NCBI GenBank assembly: GCA_002344355.1
Contig: DDTN01000026.1
Span: 1,020 to 65,019 of the forward strand
Source of the DNA: Proteobacteria bacterium UBA2363
Lineage (GTDB): Bacteria; Pseudomonadota; Gammaproteobacteria; Xanthomonadales; UBA2363
Length of the DNA stretch: 64,000 bases
Direction of reading: 5' to 3'
Shown: in pieces, positions 10,781 to 21,925 of the stretch
How the letters are laid out: every line of letters starts with the position of its first letter
Position numbering within the stretch: position 1 is the stretch's first letter
Made by a program: the position numbers and the translations under genes
Notes under the pieces: model-generated
What the model was told of the DNA's origin: nothing
What the model saw: the letters and a program-made list of their open reading frames with translations, nothing else
The model's database searches: none

Positions 10781-12073
10781 TCAGGCGAACGGATCGCGCA
10801 GGACGATGGTGTGGTCGCGGTCCGGACCGGTGCTGACGATCGCCAGCTGGCAGCCTGCCAGCTCCTCGAGGGCACGCAGGTAGGCACGGGCCGCCGGCGG
10901 CAGCCTGTCCCACTCGGTGACGCCATGGGTGTTCTCCTCCCAGCCCGGGAACTCCAGGTACACCGGCGTGCACTCGTCCCAGCCGGCGGCGTCGAGGGGC
11001 GCGTACTCGGTGCGCTTGCCGCGGTACTCGTAGGCGATACACACCTTCAGCGTCTTCATGCCGTCAAGGACGTCCAGCTTGGTGATGCACAGCCCGCTGA
11101 TGCCGTTGATGGCGACCGCCCGCTTCAACGCGACGATGTCGATCCAGCCGCAGCGGCGCGGCCGTCCGGTGGTGGCCCCGTACTCCTGGCCGCGGTCGCG
11201 GATGCCCTGGCCGACCTCGTCGTCGAGCTCGGTCGGGAACGGCCCGCCGCCCACGCGCGTGGCATAGGCCTTGGCGATGCCGAGCACGTAGTCGATCGCA
11301 TCGGCACCGACGCCGGTGCCGGCCAGGGCGCCGCCCACGGTGGTGTTGGAGCTGGTCACGTAGGGATAGGTGCCGTGGTCGATGTCCAGCAGCGAGCCCT
11401 GGGCGCCCTCGAACAGCACGCGCTGGCCTTGCCTGCGCAGGTCGTGGAGGATGCCGGCGACGTCGGACTTCATGGGTTCGACGTAGTCGCCGAAGGCCAG
11501 CGCCTCGTCGAGCATCGCCTGGAAGTCCACGGCCTCGGCGCCCAGGTACCGGGTCAGCACGAAGTTGTGGTAGTCCAGCGCGGCGCGCAGCTTGTCGGCG
11601 AGCTGGTCCGGATAGTGCAGGTCGGCGACGCGGATGCCGCGCCGCGCGACCTTGTCCTCGTAGGCCGGGCCGATGCCGCGGCCGGTGGTGCCGATCGCCT
11701 TGCCGCCGGCGGCGCGCTCGCGCGCCTGGTCCAGGGCGATGTGGTAGGGCATGATCAGGGGCGTGGCGGGGCTGATCTTCAGCCGCGAACGGACCTCGAC
11801 GCCGTTGCCCTCCAGCTCGTCGATCTCCTTGCGCAAGGCCGCCGGCGACAGCACCACGCCGTTGCCGATCAGGCACAGCGCGCCTTCCCGCAGGATGCCC
11901 GACGGGATCAGGTGCAGGACCGTCTTGCGGCCGCCGATGACCAGCGTGTGGCCGGCGTTGTGGCCGCCCTGGAAGCGCACGACGGCGCCGATCTCCTCGG
12001 TCAGCAGGTCGACGATCTTGCCCTTGCCTTCGTCGCCCCACTGCGCGCCCAACACCACGACCGACTGACCCAT
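10781..12073 (-). CDS. purA: adenylosuccinate synthase
   Basis: PurA joins IMP and aspartate using GTP, the first committed step to AMP. The 430-residue length is standard. The N-terminus MGQSVVVLGAQWGDEGKGK holds the GTP P-loop, followed by RFQGGHNAGHT. Later come TTGRGIGPAYEDK, the IMP-binding region, and GATTGRPRRCGW. The ATG at 12073 is supported by GGAG about 8 bases upstream; a 7-residue extension to 12094 is unneeded. It follows the hfq-hflX-hflKC-DUF2065 row, an arrangement common in gammaproteobacteria. A terminator hairpin lies 155 bp upstream, so it probably has its own promoter. Confidence 0.98.
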   Translation of the reverse strand: MGQSVVVLGAQWGDEGKGKIVDLLTEEIGAVVRFQGGHNAGHTLVIGGRKTVLHLIPSGILREGALCLIGNGVVLSPAALRKEIDELEGNGVEVRSRLKISPATPLIMPYHIALDQARERAAGGKAIGTTGRGIGPAYEDKVARRGIRVADLHYPDQLADKLRAALDYHNFVLTRYLGAEAVDFQAMLDEALAFGDYVEPMKSDVAGILHDLRRQGQRVLFEGAQGSLLDIDHGTYPYVTSSNTTVGGALAGTGVGADAIDYVLGIAKAYATRVGGGPFPTELDDEVGQGIRDRGQEYGATTGRPRRCGWIDIVALKRAVAINGISGLCITKLDVLDGMKTLKVCIAYEYRGKRTEYAPLDAAGWDECTPVYLEFPGWEENTHGVTEWDRLPPAARAYLRALEELAGCQLAIVSTGPDRDHTIVLRDPFA

Positions 12074-12227
12074 TTCCCTGCTCCTGCCATTCAACGCTTC
12101 GAATCCGGTTCACCGCCCGCGCAGCGGCGCGACGTCACCGACCAGGCTCGGCCTTCCTGGCCTCGCCAGGTCGGCCCGCCAGCGCCATCCGGGCGCCGCT
12201 CCGAGCGGTGCGCCGCCCAGACACGAC

Positions 12228-12258
12228 AAAAGCCGGGGGGCGTGCCCCACCGGCTTTT
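12228..12258 (-). terminator. intrinsic terminator after the hflK-hflC-DUF2065 unit
   Basis: The stem AAAAGCCGG/CCGGCTTTT extends past one G-A mismatch by a further three GC pairs and has a 5-nt loop. Read on the minus strand, it lies 66 bases past the DUF2065 stop and its descending arm ends in TTTT. It would stop the hfl transcript before purA. Confidence 0.75.
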
Positions 12259-12324
12259 CGGCATTATCCGGATTTCCGCACCCGGCGGCCAGTGCCGGCC
12301 GGGGCGACCGGCCGCGGGCGCCGC

Positions 12325-12510
12325 TCAGCCGCGCACGAACTGCAGGCTGAGCAGCCCCAGCACCACCATCACCGCGCCGCCGATCCTCAGCTGGCGCGGC
12401 TCGATCTCCTGCAGGCGTCTGGCGACCTGCTGCCAGCCCGCCGGCGCCACGAACAGGACCAGGCCCTCCAGCACCAGGACCAGGCACAACGCGGCCCACA
12501 GATCCGACAT
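12325..12510 (-). CDS. DUF2065 small membrane protein (YjeT-like)
   Basis: The 61-residue protein has two predicted membrane helices (about 5-25 and 43-60) joined by a short charged loop, VARRLQEIEPRQLRIGG. This is the DUF2065/YjeT family, found next to hflC and purA in many gammaproteobacteria; its function is unknown. It starts 9 bp after the hflC stop and is the last gene before the terminator, so it is very likely co-transcribed with hflKC. Confidence 0.9.
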   Translation of the reverse strand: MSDLWAALCLVLVLEGLVLFVAPAGWQQVARRLQEIEPRQLRIGGAVMVVLGLLSLQFVRG

Positions 12511-12519
12511 GGACTGTCC

Positions 12520-13389
12520 TCAGCGAGTCCGGCCGCTTTCCCTGAAGTAGCGGAAGAACTCCGAGTCGCGGTCCAGCACCAGCACGTCGGTGCCGCTGGC
12601 GAAGGCTTCGCGGTAGGCCTCCAGGCTGCGGTGGAAGCCGTAGAACTCGGCATCGGCGCCGTAGGCCTGCGCGTAGATGTCGGCGGCGGTGGCATCGCCC
12701 TCGCCGCGCAGCCGCTGGGCATCGCGCTCGGCCTGGGCCATGATCACGTTGCGCTGGCGGTCGGCGTCGGCGCTGACCCGTTGCGCCGCCTCGGCGCCCT
12801 CGGCGCGCAGTTCGTTGGCGACCCGGCGGCGCTCCTCGCGCATGCGCCGGAACACCGAGTCGATCACCTCGCTGTCCTCGGGCAGCTCGATGCGCTTGAT
12901 GCGCAGGTCGACGATCTTGATGCCGAGCTGCCGGGCCGATTCGTCCGACTTGGCGGTCAGCACGTCGGTGAGGTTGGTGCGGATGTCGGCCACCACCTCC
13001 TGGAGGGTGCGCTGGTTGAACTCGTTGCGCACCGCTTCCTTGACGATCGGGTTGAGGCGCGCGAGGGCGTTCTCCTCGTTGCCGCCGGTGGCCTGGTAGA
13101 AGCGCGAGACGTCCTCGATCCGCCAGCGCACGAAGAAGTCGACGCTGACGTCCTTCTTCTCGCTGGTCAGGTAGCGCTCGGGCTGGGCGTCCAGGGTCAG
13201 CAGGCGGCGATCGAAGCGGCGCACCGACTCGATGAAAGGCACCTTGAAGTGCAGGCCCGGCTGGATGTCCGAGCGGGTGATCGCACCGAGCCTGAACAGC
13301 GCGGCGAACTCATGTTCCTTCACCACGAACAGGCTGTTGGCCACGACCAGGGCGGCCAGGGCGAGAATGACGAGGATCCCGGATTTCAT
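12520..13389 (-). CDS. hflC: HflC, SPFH-domain regulator of FtsH protease
   Basis: The 289-residue protein has one N-terminal membrane helix (about 5-22) followed by an SPFH/band-7 domain, with VVKEHEFAALFRLGAI, PGLHFKVPFIESVRRFDRR and the Glu/Ala-rich helical tail RANELRAEG-type segment (here RRVANELRAEGAEAAQRV). HflC and HflK form a cage around the membrane protease FtsH and restrain its action on membrane proteins. The ATG overlaps the hflK stop as ATGA, so the pair is translationally coupled. Confidence 0.96.
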   Translation of the reverse strand: MKSGILVILALAALVVANSLFVVKEHEFAALFRLGAITRSDIQPGLHFKVPFIESVRRFDRRLLTLDAQPERYLTSEKKDVSVDFFVRWRIEDVSRFYQATGGNEENALARLNPIVKEAVRNEFNQRTLQEVVADIRTNLTDVLTAKSDESARQLGIKIVDLRIKRIELPEDSEVIDSVFRRMREERRRVANELRAEGAEAAQRVSADADRQRNVIMAQAERDAQRLRGEGDATAADIYAQAYGADAEFYGFHRSLEAYREAFASGTDVLVLDRDSEFFRYFRESGRTR

Positions 13390-14573
13390 CGGCGGCTCTC
13401 CCGGCCGGCGACCCGGCCTTCGCGTCGTGGGTCGGGCGGCGCGACCGCCCGTGCGGGTTCGGGCCGGGCCGCGCCCTGGACCGGCGATGCCGAGCCGAGG
13501 GTGTCGCCGCCGTCGACGCCGCGCTCCCTCAGGATGCGGTCGAGCGGCAGGTACATGAGGGACTGGCCGCCCTCGCGGACGTCGATCATCACCTTGGGAT
13601 TGCGCGCCAGCACGTCCTGCATGGTCTCCAGCAGCAGGCGCTTGCGGGTCACCTCGGGGGCCTTGCGATACTCCGTCACCAGCAGGCTGAAGCGGGCCGC
13701 GGCACCGGTGGCGCGGGCGATGGTGACCTCCTTGTAGCCCTCCGATTCCAGCGTCACCCGGGCCGCCTCGCCGCGCGCCTCCGGAACCACCCGGCTGGCG
13801 TAGGCCTCGGCCTCGCGGACCAGCCGCTCGCGGTCCTCGCGCGCGGCGATCGCGTCGTCGAATGCCGCCTTCACTTCCTGGGGCGGCTCGACCTCCTGGA
13901 AGTTCACGTCGGTCAGCTCCAGGCCGGTGCCGTAGTCGGCCAGCATGGTCTGCAGGACCTGGCGCACCTCGGCGACCAGCACGGCGCGCTGGCCGATCAG
14001 GATCTCGTCGAGGGTGTTGGCGCCGATCACCTGGCGGACCGCGGCCTCGGTGGCCAGGCGCAGGCCGTCGTCGGGGTTGCGCGTTCCGAACAGGAACAGG
14101 TTGGGATCGGCGACCCGGTACTGGACGTTGAACTTGAGCACCACCAGGTTCTCGTCGCGGGTCAGCATGCGCGCCTGCTCGGTGACCGAGCGCACCGAGG
14201 TGAAGTCGACGCGACGGACTTCCTCGATCGGGCGCGGCCACTTGAAGTTGAGGCCGGGGTTCATCAGGCGCTCCGCCTTGCCGAAGCGCAGGACCACGCC
14301 GCGTTCGCGCTCCTCGATCACGGTGAAGGCGTCGAACGCCGACCACAGCAGCAGGGCGCCCACCAGCAGCAGCACGATGCCGCCGACACCGGCACCGCCG
14401 GCACCGCCGGCACCGCCGCCGTTGCCGCCGCGCCGACCGCCGCCGAAGAGGCGCCCGATGCGGTCGTTGAGGTTCCGCAGCCAGCGCTCGAAGTCGGGGC
14501 CGCCGCCACCGGCGCCACCGCCGCCGGACCACGGGTCCCGCTGCTTGCCGCCACCGGGTTCATTCCAGGCCAT
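13386..14573 (-). CDS. hflK: HflK, SPFH-domain regulator of FtsH protease
   Basis: HflK partners HflC in the membrane complex that modulates FtsH. The start MAWNEPGGGKQRDPW is the typical HflK opening and fixes ATG 14573; the frame is open to 14615 but is not conserved there. A Gly-rich cytoplasmic stretch (residues 7-62) is unusually long in glycine runs. It is followed by a membrane helix (about 64-80) and the SPFH domain, with RGVVLRFGKAERLMNPGLN and PIEEVRRVDFTSVR. The protein has 395 residues. The C-terminus after LPLDRIL is Ala/Pro/Arg-rich and variable. It lies 140 bp after hflX, so it may share that transcript. Confidence 0.96.
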   Translation of the reverse strand: MAWNEPGGGKQRDPWSGGGGAGGGGPDFERWLRNLNDRIGRLFGGGRRGGNGGGAGGAGGAGVGGIVLLLVGALLLWSAFDAFTVIEERERGVVLRFGKAERLMNPGLNFKWPRPIEEVRRVDFTSVRSVTEQARMLTRDENLVVLKFNVQYRVADPNLFLFGTRNPDDGLRLATEAAVRQVIGANTLDEILIGQRAVLVAEVRQVLQTMLADYGTGLELTDVNFQEVEPPQEVKAAFDDAIAAREDRERLVREAEAYASRVVPEARGEAARVTLESEGYKEVTIARATGAAARFSLLVTEYRKAPEVTRKRLLLETMQDVLARNPKVMIDVREGGQSLMYLPLDRILRERGVDGGDTLGSASPVQGAARPEPARAVAPPDPRREGRVAGRESRR

Positions 14574-14713
14574 GAAGCTCTCCAAGATGTCCGCGACCGG
14601 CGCTGCCGGCCGCATGGGCGCGGGCCGCCACAGGCGACCCGCAATCGATCCGATGCCCGGATTGTAGCCGGACGGCGCAGCCGCGCCGTGAGCCGCCCGC
14701 CGGAGACACCGCG

Positions 14714-16066
14714 TCAGTCCGGCAGGGCGCGCACGCGCAGCCCCGCGGGAGCCTGCTCACCCTGCAACCGCCCGAGCTCGGCGGCGCCCAGCCGGGTGGT
14801 CAGCAGCCAGCCGGCCTCGGTCGCCTGCTCGGATTCCACGGCGTGGCGCCGGAACAGCGCGGCGCGCAGGGCCGCGGCCTGGTGCGGCAGGAACACCTCG
14901 TAGCGGGTGCGCAGGGCGGCGAAATGCCCGGCCAGGGCATCCCGCAGCAGGTCAATGCCCTGGCCGGTCGCTGCCGACAGCCAGACCCGCGGTTGTCCGC
15001 CGCCGTCAACGGCATCGCTCCGGGCCGGCTGGCCGATGCTGTCGACCTTGTTCATCACCAGGACGCGAGGCAGGTCGCCGGCGCCGATTTCCTCCAGCAC
15101 CGCGTCGACCTGGCGGATCCGCTCGGGATGCTCGGGATCCGCGGCATCGACCACGTGCAGGAGCAGGTCGGCCTCGCGGGCCTCGGCCAGGGTGGAGCGG
15201 AACGCCGCCACGACCTCGTGCGGCAGCTCGCGGATGAAGCCGACGGTGTCGGCGAGGAGCAACGGTCCGCAGGACAGGCCCTCGATCCGTCGCAGCGTGG
15301 GATCCAGGGTCGCGAACAACTGGTCGGCCGCGTACACACCGGCGCCGGTCAGGCGGTTGAACAGGGTCGACTTGCCGGCGTTGGTGTAGCCGACCAGGGC
15401 CACCGTGGGCAGTTCGCCGCGGCTGCGCGCCCGGCGCGACTGGCTGCGCTGCACCTGCACCTGCGCCAGCCGGCGGCGGAGGATCTTGACCCGCTCGGCG
15501 AGCAGCCGGCGGTCGGTCTCGAGCTGGGTCTCGCCGGGACCGCGCAGGCCGATGCTGCCGCCGCGCTGTCGCTCCAGGTGGGTCCAGCCGCGCACCAGCC
15601 GGGTCGCCATGTGGCGCAGCTGCGCGAGTTCGACCTGCAGCTTGCCCTCGAAGCTGCGCGCGCGCTGGGCGAAGATGTCCAGAATCAGCCCGGTGCGGTC
15701 GAGCACCCGGCACTTGCACAGGCGCTCCAGGTTGCGCTCCTGGACCGGCGACAGGGGATGGTCGACCAGCACCAGGTCGGCACCCGCGGCTTCGCGCAGG
15801 GCCGCGACCTCCTCGACCTTTCCTTCGCCGACATAGGTCGCCGGATGCGGTCGCTGCACGCGCGCGGTCACCGTCGCCACCACCTCGGCCCCGGCCGAGC
15901 GCGCCAGTTCGGAGAACTCGGCGGTCTCGACCTCGGCGTCGTCGGCCTGGCGCAGCGGGATCAGCAGCAGCGCCCGCTCGCCGCGGCGGGCGCGGCTGAA
16001 CGGGTCGGATGCCGGGTCGGGGCGGGTCGGATCGTCGCCGACCGGACGGGGGGCGCTGCCGTTCAA
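14714..16066 (-). CDS. hflX: ribosome-associated GTPase HflX
   Basis: HflX splits or rescues 50S/70S ribosomes under stress using GTP/ATP. Seen in order: an N-terminal HflX domain with RGERALLLIPLR, TYVGEGKVEE and VDHPLSPVQERNLE; a coiled linker with GPGETQLETDRR; then the G domain with Walker A GYTNAGKST, the switch DTVGFIRELPH and the base motif NKVD. The C-terminal ~80 residues are the divergent tail. The start is TTG 16066, overlapping the hfq TGA as TTGA. The first ~28 residues before RRGERAL are poorly conserved, but no better start is visible without losing the coupling. Length is 450. Confidence 0.95.
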   Translation of the reverse strand: MNGSAPRPVGDDPTRPDPASDPFSRARRGERALLLIPLRQADDAEVETAEFSELARSAGAEVVATVTARVQRPHPATYVGEGKVEEVAALREAAGADLVLVDHPLSPVQERNLERLCKCRVLDRTGLILDIFAQRARSFEGKLQVELAQLRHMATRLVRGWTHLERQRGGSIGLRGPGETQLETDRRLLAERVKILRRRLAQVQVQRSQSRRARSRGELPTVALVGYTNAGKSTLFNRLTGAGVYAADQLFATLDPTLRRIEGLSCGPLLLADTVGFIRELPHEVVAAFRSTLAEAREADLLLHVVDAADPEHPERIRQVDAVLEEIGAGDLPRVLVMNKVDSIGQPARSDAVDGGGQPRVWLSAATGQGIDLLRDALAGHFAALRTRYEVFLPHQAAALRAALFRRHAVESEQATEAGWLLTTRLGAAELGRLQGEQAPAGLRVRALPD

Positions 16067-16356
16067 TCGTCGGCGCTGGCTGCGGCGGTGCCGCTGTCGG
16101 ATCCGGCGCCGCCCGGCGCCGAGGCCACCTGCGGACCATGCTCGGTCATGCGCACGTTGCGCGCCGGCACGACGGTGGAGATCGCGTGCTTGTAGACCAT
16201 CTGGTTGACCTGGTTGCGCAGCAGGACCACGAACTGGTCGAAGGACTCGATGGTGCCCTGCAGCTTGATGCCGTTGACCAGGTACACCGAGACCGGCACG
16301 CGCTCCTTGCGCAGCGCGTTCAGGAACGGATCCTGCAAGGACTGACCCTTCGACAT
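16063..16356 (-). CDS. hfq: RNA chaperone Hfq
   Basis: Hfq is the Sm-like hexameric chaperone that pairs small RNAs with mRNAs. The start MSKGQSLQDPFLNALRKERV is diagnostic. Sm1 includes VNGIKLQGTIESFDQFVVLL and Sm2 the YKHAISTVVP motif. The 97-residue chain has the usual core (about 75) plus a disordered Gly/Ser/Ala/Asp tail. The ribosome site AGGAGA lies ideally before ATG 16356. Its stop overlaps the TTG start of hflX by 4 nt, and miaA lies upstream, the classic miaA-hfq-hflX order. Confidence 0.98.
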   Translation of the reverse strand: MSKGQSLQDPFLNALRKERVPVSVYLVNGIKLQGTIESFDQFVVLLRNQVNQMVYKHAISTVVPARNVRMTEHGPQVASAPGGAGSDSGTAAASADD

Positions 16357-16461
16357 GGCGGTTCTCCTGTTATGTTGCAACACTATGATTTGTCTGCCGG
16401 CGGCGGGTCGAAATCGTGTACCCGACCTAAGGCGCCGCACGGCTTTTTCAAGATCGCGGCC

Positions 16462-16467
16462 AGTATA
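16462..16467 (-). promoter_or_regulatory. candidate -10 box for hfq
   Basis: TATACT on the minus strand matches the -10 consensus at five of six positions and would give a leader of about 100 nt to the hfq ATG. No good -35 box is seen at 16-18 bp. In other gammaproteobacteria hfq has its own promoters downstream of miaA, which fits. Confidence 0.35.
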
Positions 16468-16557
16468 GGTCAAGGCGCCTCGCTCCGGGCGCGCCGGGCG
16501 CCCTGCGACGGCCGGTGCGGCATGCCGACGGGCTGCACCCATCCGCCTGATCCGGAA

Positions 16558-16570
16558 ACGGTTTCACCGT
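16558..16570 (-). terminator. weak hairpin after miaA
   Basis: ACGGT-GAA-ACCGT followed by TTTCC on the minus strand, about 107 bases past the miaA stop. The 5-bp stem is short, so this may attenuate rather than end transcription. Confidence 0.3.
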
Positions 16571-16676
16571 CCGGCGGACGGCCGGCGGATGCCCTGCCGG
16601 GACCCGGCCCCCAGCCCCGCCGGGAGCCGCCTCGACCAGGGCACCGGGGCCGGCGACCGCGCGGATCCCGGGCCGA

Positions 16677-17693
16677 TCAGTCGCCGGTCCGGGAGGGCCC
16701 GGGGGCCGATCCCAGGAACAACGCCAGCCGTCGGGCGCAACGACCCACCAGGTCCGCGGCGAACGGCTCCTCGACGAAGGCGGCGCGCTCGCCCCGGAAC
16801 CAGGTGTACTGGCGCTTGGCCAGCTGCCGGGTCGCCTCGATCGCCTCCCGGCGGAAACCCTCGGCATCGGTCAGTCCGTCGAGGTGGCGCCAGGCCTGCC
16901 GGTAGCCCACCGCCCGCAGCGCCGGCAGATCCGGGTGCAGGGCCGGATCGGCGCGCAGCCGCCGCACCTCGTCGAGCAGCCCGGCCGCCAGCATCTGGTC
17001 GAGGCGCCCGGCGATCCGCGCGTGCAGCGCCGCGCGATCGGCCGGCAGCAGCGCCAGCCTCAGCAGCCGGAACGGCATGGCGGCGGGCCGGGCCTGCTGG
17101 AGCGTGCTGATCGGCTGCCCGGTCAGGTGCCAGACCTCCAGCGCGCGCTGGATGCGCTGCGGGTCGGTGGGCCGGATCCGCGCCGCGGCCGCCGGGTCGA
17201 CCGCGGCCAGGCGGGCGTGCAGGGCCGCCCAGCCCATGCGCCCGCCCTCCTCGACGAGCCGGGCGCGCAGTGCCGGGTCGGCGGTCGGCAGGTCGGCCAG
17301 GCCTCGCGTCAGCGCGCGGAAGTACAGTCCGGTGCCGCCCACCAGCAGGGGCACGCCCCCCGACGCGCTGATCCGCGTCATCTCGGCCAGCGCCGCGCTG
17401 CGGAAATCGCCGGCGGAGAAGGGCTGGTCGGGATCGCGGATGTCGACCAGGGCGTGCGGCCAGCGCGCCAGGGTCGCGCGGTCGGGCTTGGCTGCGCCGA
17501 TGTCCAGCCCCCGGTAGACCAGGGCTGAATCGGCGCTGACCAGGCCGACCGGGAAGCGCCGGGCCAGCTCGATCGCCAGGTCGGTCTTGCCGGAGGCGGT
17601 CGGCCCCATCAGCAGCACGGCCGGCGGCCGGCCGTCGATGGCGCCGGCTGCGTTCCCGGACGGGCCGCCTGCCCGGCTGCCGGCCGCGGCCAT
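16677..17693 (-). CDS. miaA: tRNA dimethylallyltransferase
   Basis: MiaA adds a dimethylallyl group to A37 of tRNAs that read UNN codons. The P-loop LLMGPTASGKTDLA lies near residue 30, followed by SADSALVYRGLDIGAAKPD, GGTGLYFRALTRGLADLP and the C-terminal AIEATRQLAKRQYTWFRG. At 338 residues it is slightly longer than usual because of a ~25-residue Ala/Gly-rich N-terminus; a shorter start is possible but no other ATG precedes the P-loop usefully. It begins 30 bp after the S46 peptidase stop on the same strand. Confidence 0.97.
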   Translation of the reverse strand: MAAAGSRAGGPSGNAAGAIDGRPPAVLLMGPTASGKTDLAIELARRFPVGLVSADSALVYRGLDIGAAKPDRATLARWPHALVDIRDPDQPFSAGDFRSAALAEMTRISASGGVPLLVGGTGLYFRALTRGLADLPTADPALRARLVEEGGRMGWAALHARLAAVDPAAAARIRPTDPQRIQRALEVWHLTGQPISTLQQARPAAMPFRLLRLALLPADRAALHARIAGRLDQMLAAGLLDEVRRLRADPALHPDLPALRAVGYRQAWRHLDGLTDAEGFRREAIEATRQLAKRQYTWFRGERAAFVEEPFAADLVGRCARRLALFLGSAPGPSRTGD

Positions 17694-17723
17694 CGGGTCG
17701 ACGCCCTGCGTCGCCGGCGCCGG

Positions 17724-19892
<2,169 letters not shown>

Positions 19893-20029
19893 CGGCGGAT
19901 CGTCCGTGTCGGGCGGAACGGGGATTATCGCAGCCCGTCCCGCCCGCCGGCATGGGTCTGGTGCTCCGGTCGGCCAGCGCTGCCCGCCGCCCGTCGCAGG
20001 CCGCCCCGCGCCGGGCCGGGTGGCCGGGA

Positions 20030-21925
20030 TCAGCCCTCGAAGCCGTCCGCGAACAGCAGATCGACCCGCACCTCGCAGGCCCCGGGGCTGGGCGAGTCGG
20101 CGTCGCGCGGCCGCAGGAAGAGGTCGGCCACGCCCTGGGCGGCTGCCGCCCCGCCGTCGAAAGCGCCGCCCGGACGCGGGCAGAACCCCTCCAGGGCGGC
20201 CGTCGAGGGCAGCGCGGCCAGCAGGGGCTCCGGCACGGCGGGCCCTGCCACGACGTTGCCGAGCGACCAGGCGATGTCGCCCGCGGCAAGCTGGCCGCCA
20301 GCCGTGCCACCCGTCGTTCGCAGGGCGTTGTTGGCCACGGCGACGTCGCCGGCGCCCTCGCTGCTGGTGAACGCGCCATGCCAGCTCCCGGCCTGGCCCT
20401 GCAGCTGGTACACGGTGTTGTGCAGGAAGCGGATGCGGCTGGTACTGCCGTGGTCGCCGCCGTTCTTCACGAATACCGCGTAGGCGCCACCGCCACCGGG
20501 CGCACCGCGCAGGTCGAACACGTTGTTGCGGGCGACGAAGTTGCGGCCGCTCCAGTCGAAGCCGTTGTTGTTGTTGGCCGAGTACAGGACCAGGTTGCCC
20601 TCGAACACGAAGTCGCGGACCTGGTCGCCCGGGCCGACGCCCGGGTCCAGCGAGACCGGTCCGCCGTTGCTGCCGAACGCCCCCGCGGTGTTCAGCGGGC
20701 CGATCCGGGAGCCGGTGACGACGATCTTCTCGGGGCGCATCCGGTCCGGGTCGGCCGACGGGGTGCTGTGGATCCGCAGCGGCCCGGTGCAGGTGTGCAT
20801 GAACTCGACCTGGGAGATCACGGAGCGCTGGATCGTCGAGGTCCGGAACGCCGAGGTCGTGCCGGTGCAATCGGTCTGCGCCTGCCTGTCGATGCGCACG
20901 CCCAGCCAGGCCAGGCCGCGGCCGAACGGGAAGTTGATGATGAACTGGCCCGGCGTATGCGGCGGCAGGTCGCGGACCTCGTACAGGAACAGGTGGCTGA
21001 CGTGCTCGCGCGGCAAGGCCCCGTCCAGGGGCCAGCCCTGCAGGCTGCCGTAGGACTGCGCATCGATGTCGGCGAACAGGATGTGCTCGATCGCCTGCAC
21101 GGTGCTGAACGGGTGGGTGGTGAGGGCGCCGCTGAAGTCGGCGGACGCCGCGGCCGGCTTGCGGCAGTGCAGGTGCCGGAAGCTGAAGTCCGAGGTCGGC
21201 TGGCCGGTCGAGCCGACCCGCAGGCAGGTGGCGCCCAGCCCCTGCGACAGGACCGGCCGGGGGCCGCTGCCGAACGCGCCGAGCTGGCCCGGACCCTGGC
21301 CGGCGGCGGTGATCGGCGCCGGCGCCTCGAACTGGTCGCCGCGGCGCAGCAGCACGCGCCGGCCCGGTCCGCCGTGCGCATCCCAGGCGCTGGTGGCGTC
21401 CTGCGCCACGAGCCGGCGTGCGCCCGCCGGGCAACCCTGCCAGCCGTCGTCGTCGACGGCCACGCAGGTGGTCGCCAGACCCGCGAACACCAGGTCGGGG
21501 TCGGCGACCTGGATCACCCGGCTGGCGAGCGCCGAGACGCCGTCGGGCGCCGAGACCCGGACCGTCACCTGGAAGCTGCCTGCGCGCTCGAAGACATGGC
21601 CGGCGATGGGACCGACGGCGCGGTTCTTCGGCATCGGCCAGGCGCCCAGCGACCAGGTGCCGGCCCCGGGATCCCCGAAATCCCACAGGTACTCCAGATC
21701 GGTGAACGCGTCGACGTCCGGCGACGGGCTGCTGCTCGGGCTGGCGTCGAACAGGATCGCGCAGGGCGCCACGCACTGGCTTCGCGATGGCTCGATCCGG
21801 GCCTCCATGCCCGTTCCTGCGGCCACGGTTCCGGGCGACGCCCAGACACAGGCCGCGGCCAGGACGAGCGCCGGCGGGAAGGCGGGACGACGGGGTGGCG
21901 TCCGGAAAGTCGGCAGGGTGGACAC
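20030..21925 (-). CDS. secreted PKD-domain, right-handed beta-helix protein with LFADGFEG tail
   Basis: The 631-residue protein starts at GTG 21925, with a signal peptide (about 1-37, ending in TVAAG). A PKD-like domain follows (about 45-145; core YLWDFGDPGAGTWS and GSFQVTVRVSAPDG). Next come several hundred residues rich in short Asn/Gly turns and beta repeats (FVARNNVFDLRG, RIRFLHNTVYQLQ, DVAVANNALRTT), the pattern of a right-handed parallel beta-helix as in polysaccharide-active or adhesin-like proteins. The last residues, DLLFADGFEG, match the tail of the beta-helix protein at 33.7-35.1 kb. No catalytic residues can be assigned. It is probably exported beyond the inner membrane; the ligand is unknown. 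Confidence 0.8.
   Translation of the reverse strand: MSTLPTFRTPPRRPAFPPALVLAAACVWASPGTVAAGTGMEARIEPSRSQCVAPCAILFDASPSSSPSPDVDAFTDLEYLWDFGDPGAGTWSLGAWPMPKNRAVGPIAGHVFERAGSFQVTVRVSAPDGVSALASRVIQVADPDLVFAGLATTCVAVDDDGWQGCPAGARRLVAQDATSAWDAHGGPGRRVLLRRGDQFEAPAPITAAGQGPGQLGAFGSGPRPVLSQGLGATCLRVGSTGQPTSDFSFRHLHCRKPAAASADFSGALTTHPFSTVQAIEHILFADIDAQSYGSLQGWPLDGALPREHVSHLFLYEVRDLPPHTPGQFIINFPFGRGLAWLGVRIDRQAQTDCTGTTSAFRTSTIQRSVISQVEFMHTCTGPLRIHSTPSADPDRMRPEKIVVTGSRIGPLNTAGAFGSNGGPVSLDPGVGPGDQVRDFVFEGNLVLYSANNNNGFDWSGRNFVARNNVFDLRGAPGGGGAYAVFVKNGGDHGSTSRIRFLHNTVYQLQGQAGSWHGAFTSSEGAGDVAVANNALRTTGGTAGGQLAAGDIAWSLGNVVAGPAVPEPLLAALPSTAALEGFCPRPGGAFDGGAAAAQGVADLFLRPRDADSPSPGACEVRVDLLFADGFEG

Larger units (their letters stand above)
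16357..16676 (-). other. 320-bp gap between miaA and hfq
   Basis: No gene is visible. It holds a -10-like TATACT (16462-16467) that could drive hfq, an A/T-rich stretch (CAAATCATAGTGTTGCAACA read on minus) just before the hfq ribosome site, and a small hairpin near 16558-16570 that may end the miaA transcript. The rest is GC-rich sequence without clear signals. Confidence 0.6.

Noticed and set aside
14380..14540. GCC/CCG-rich short tandem repeats as a repeat array
   Set aside because: They encode the Gly-rich N-terminus of HflK and are explained by codon use.
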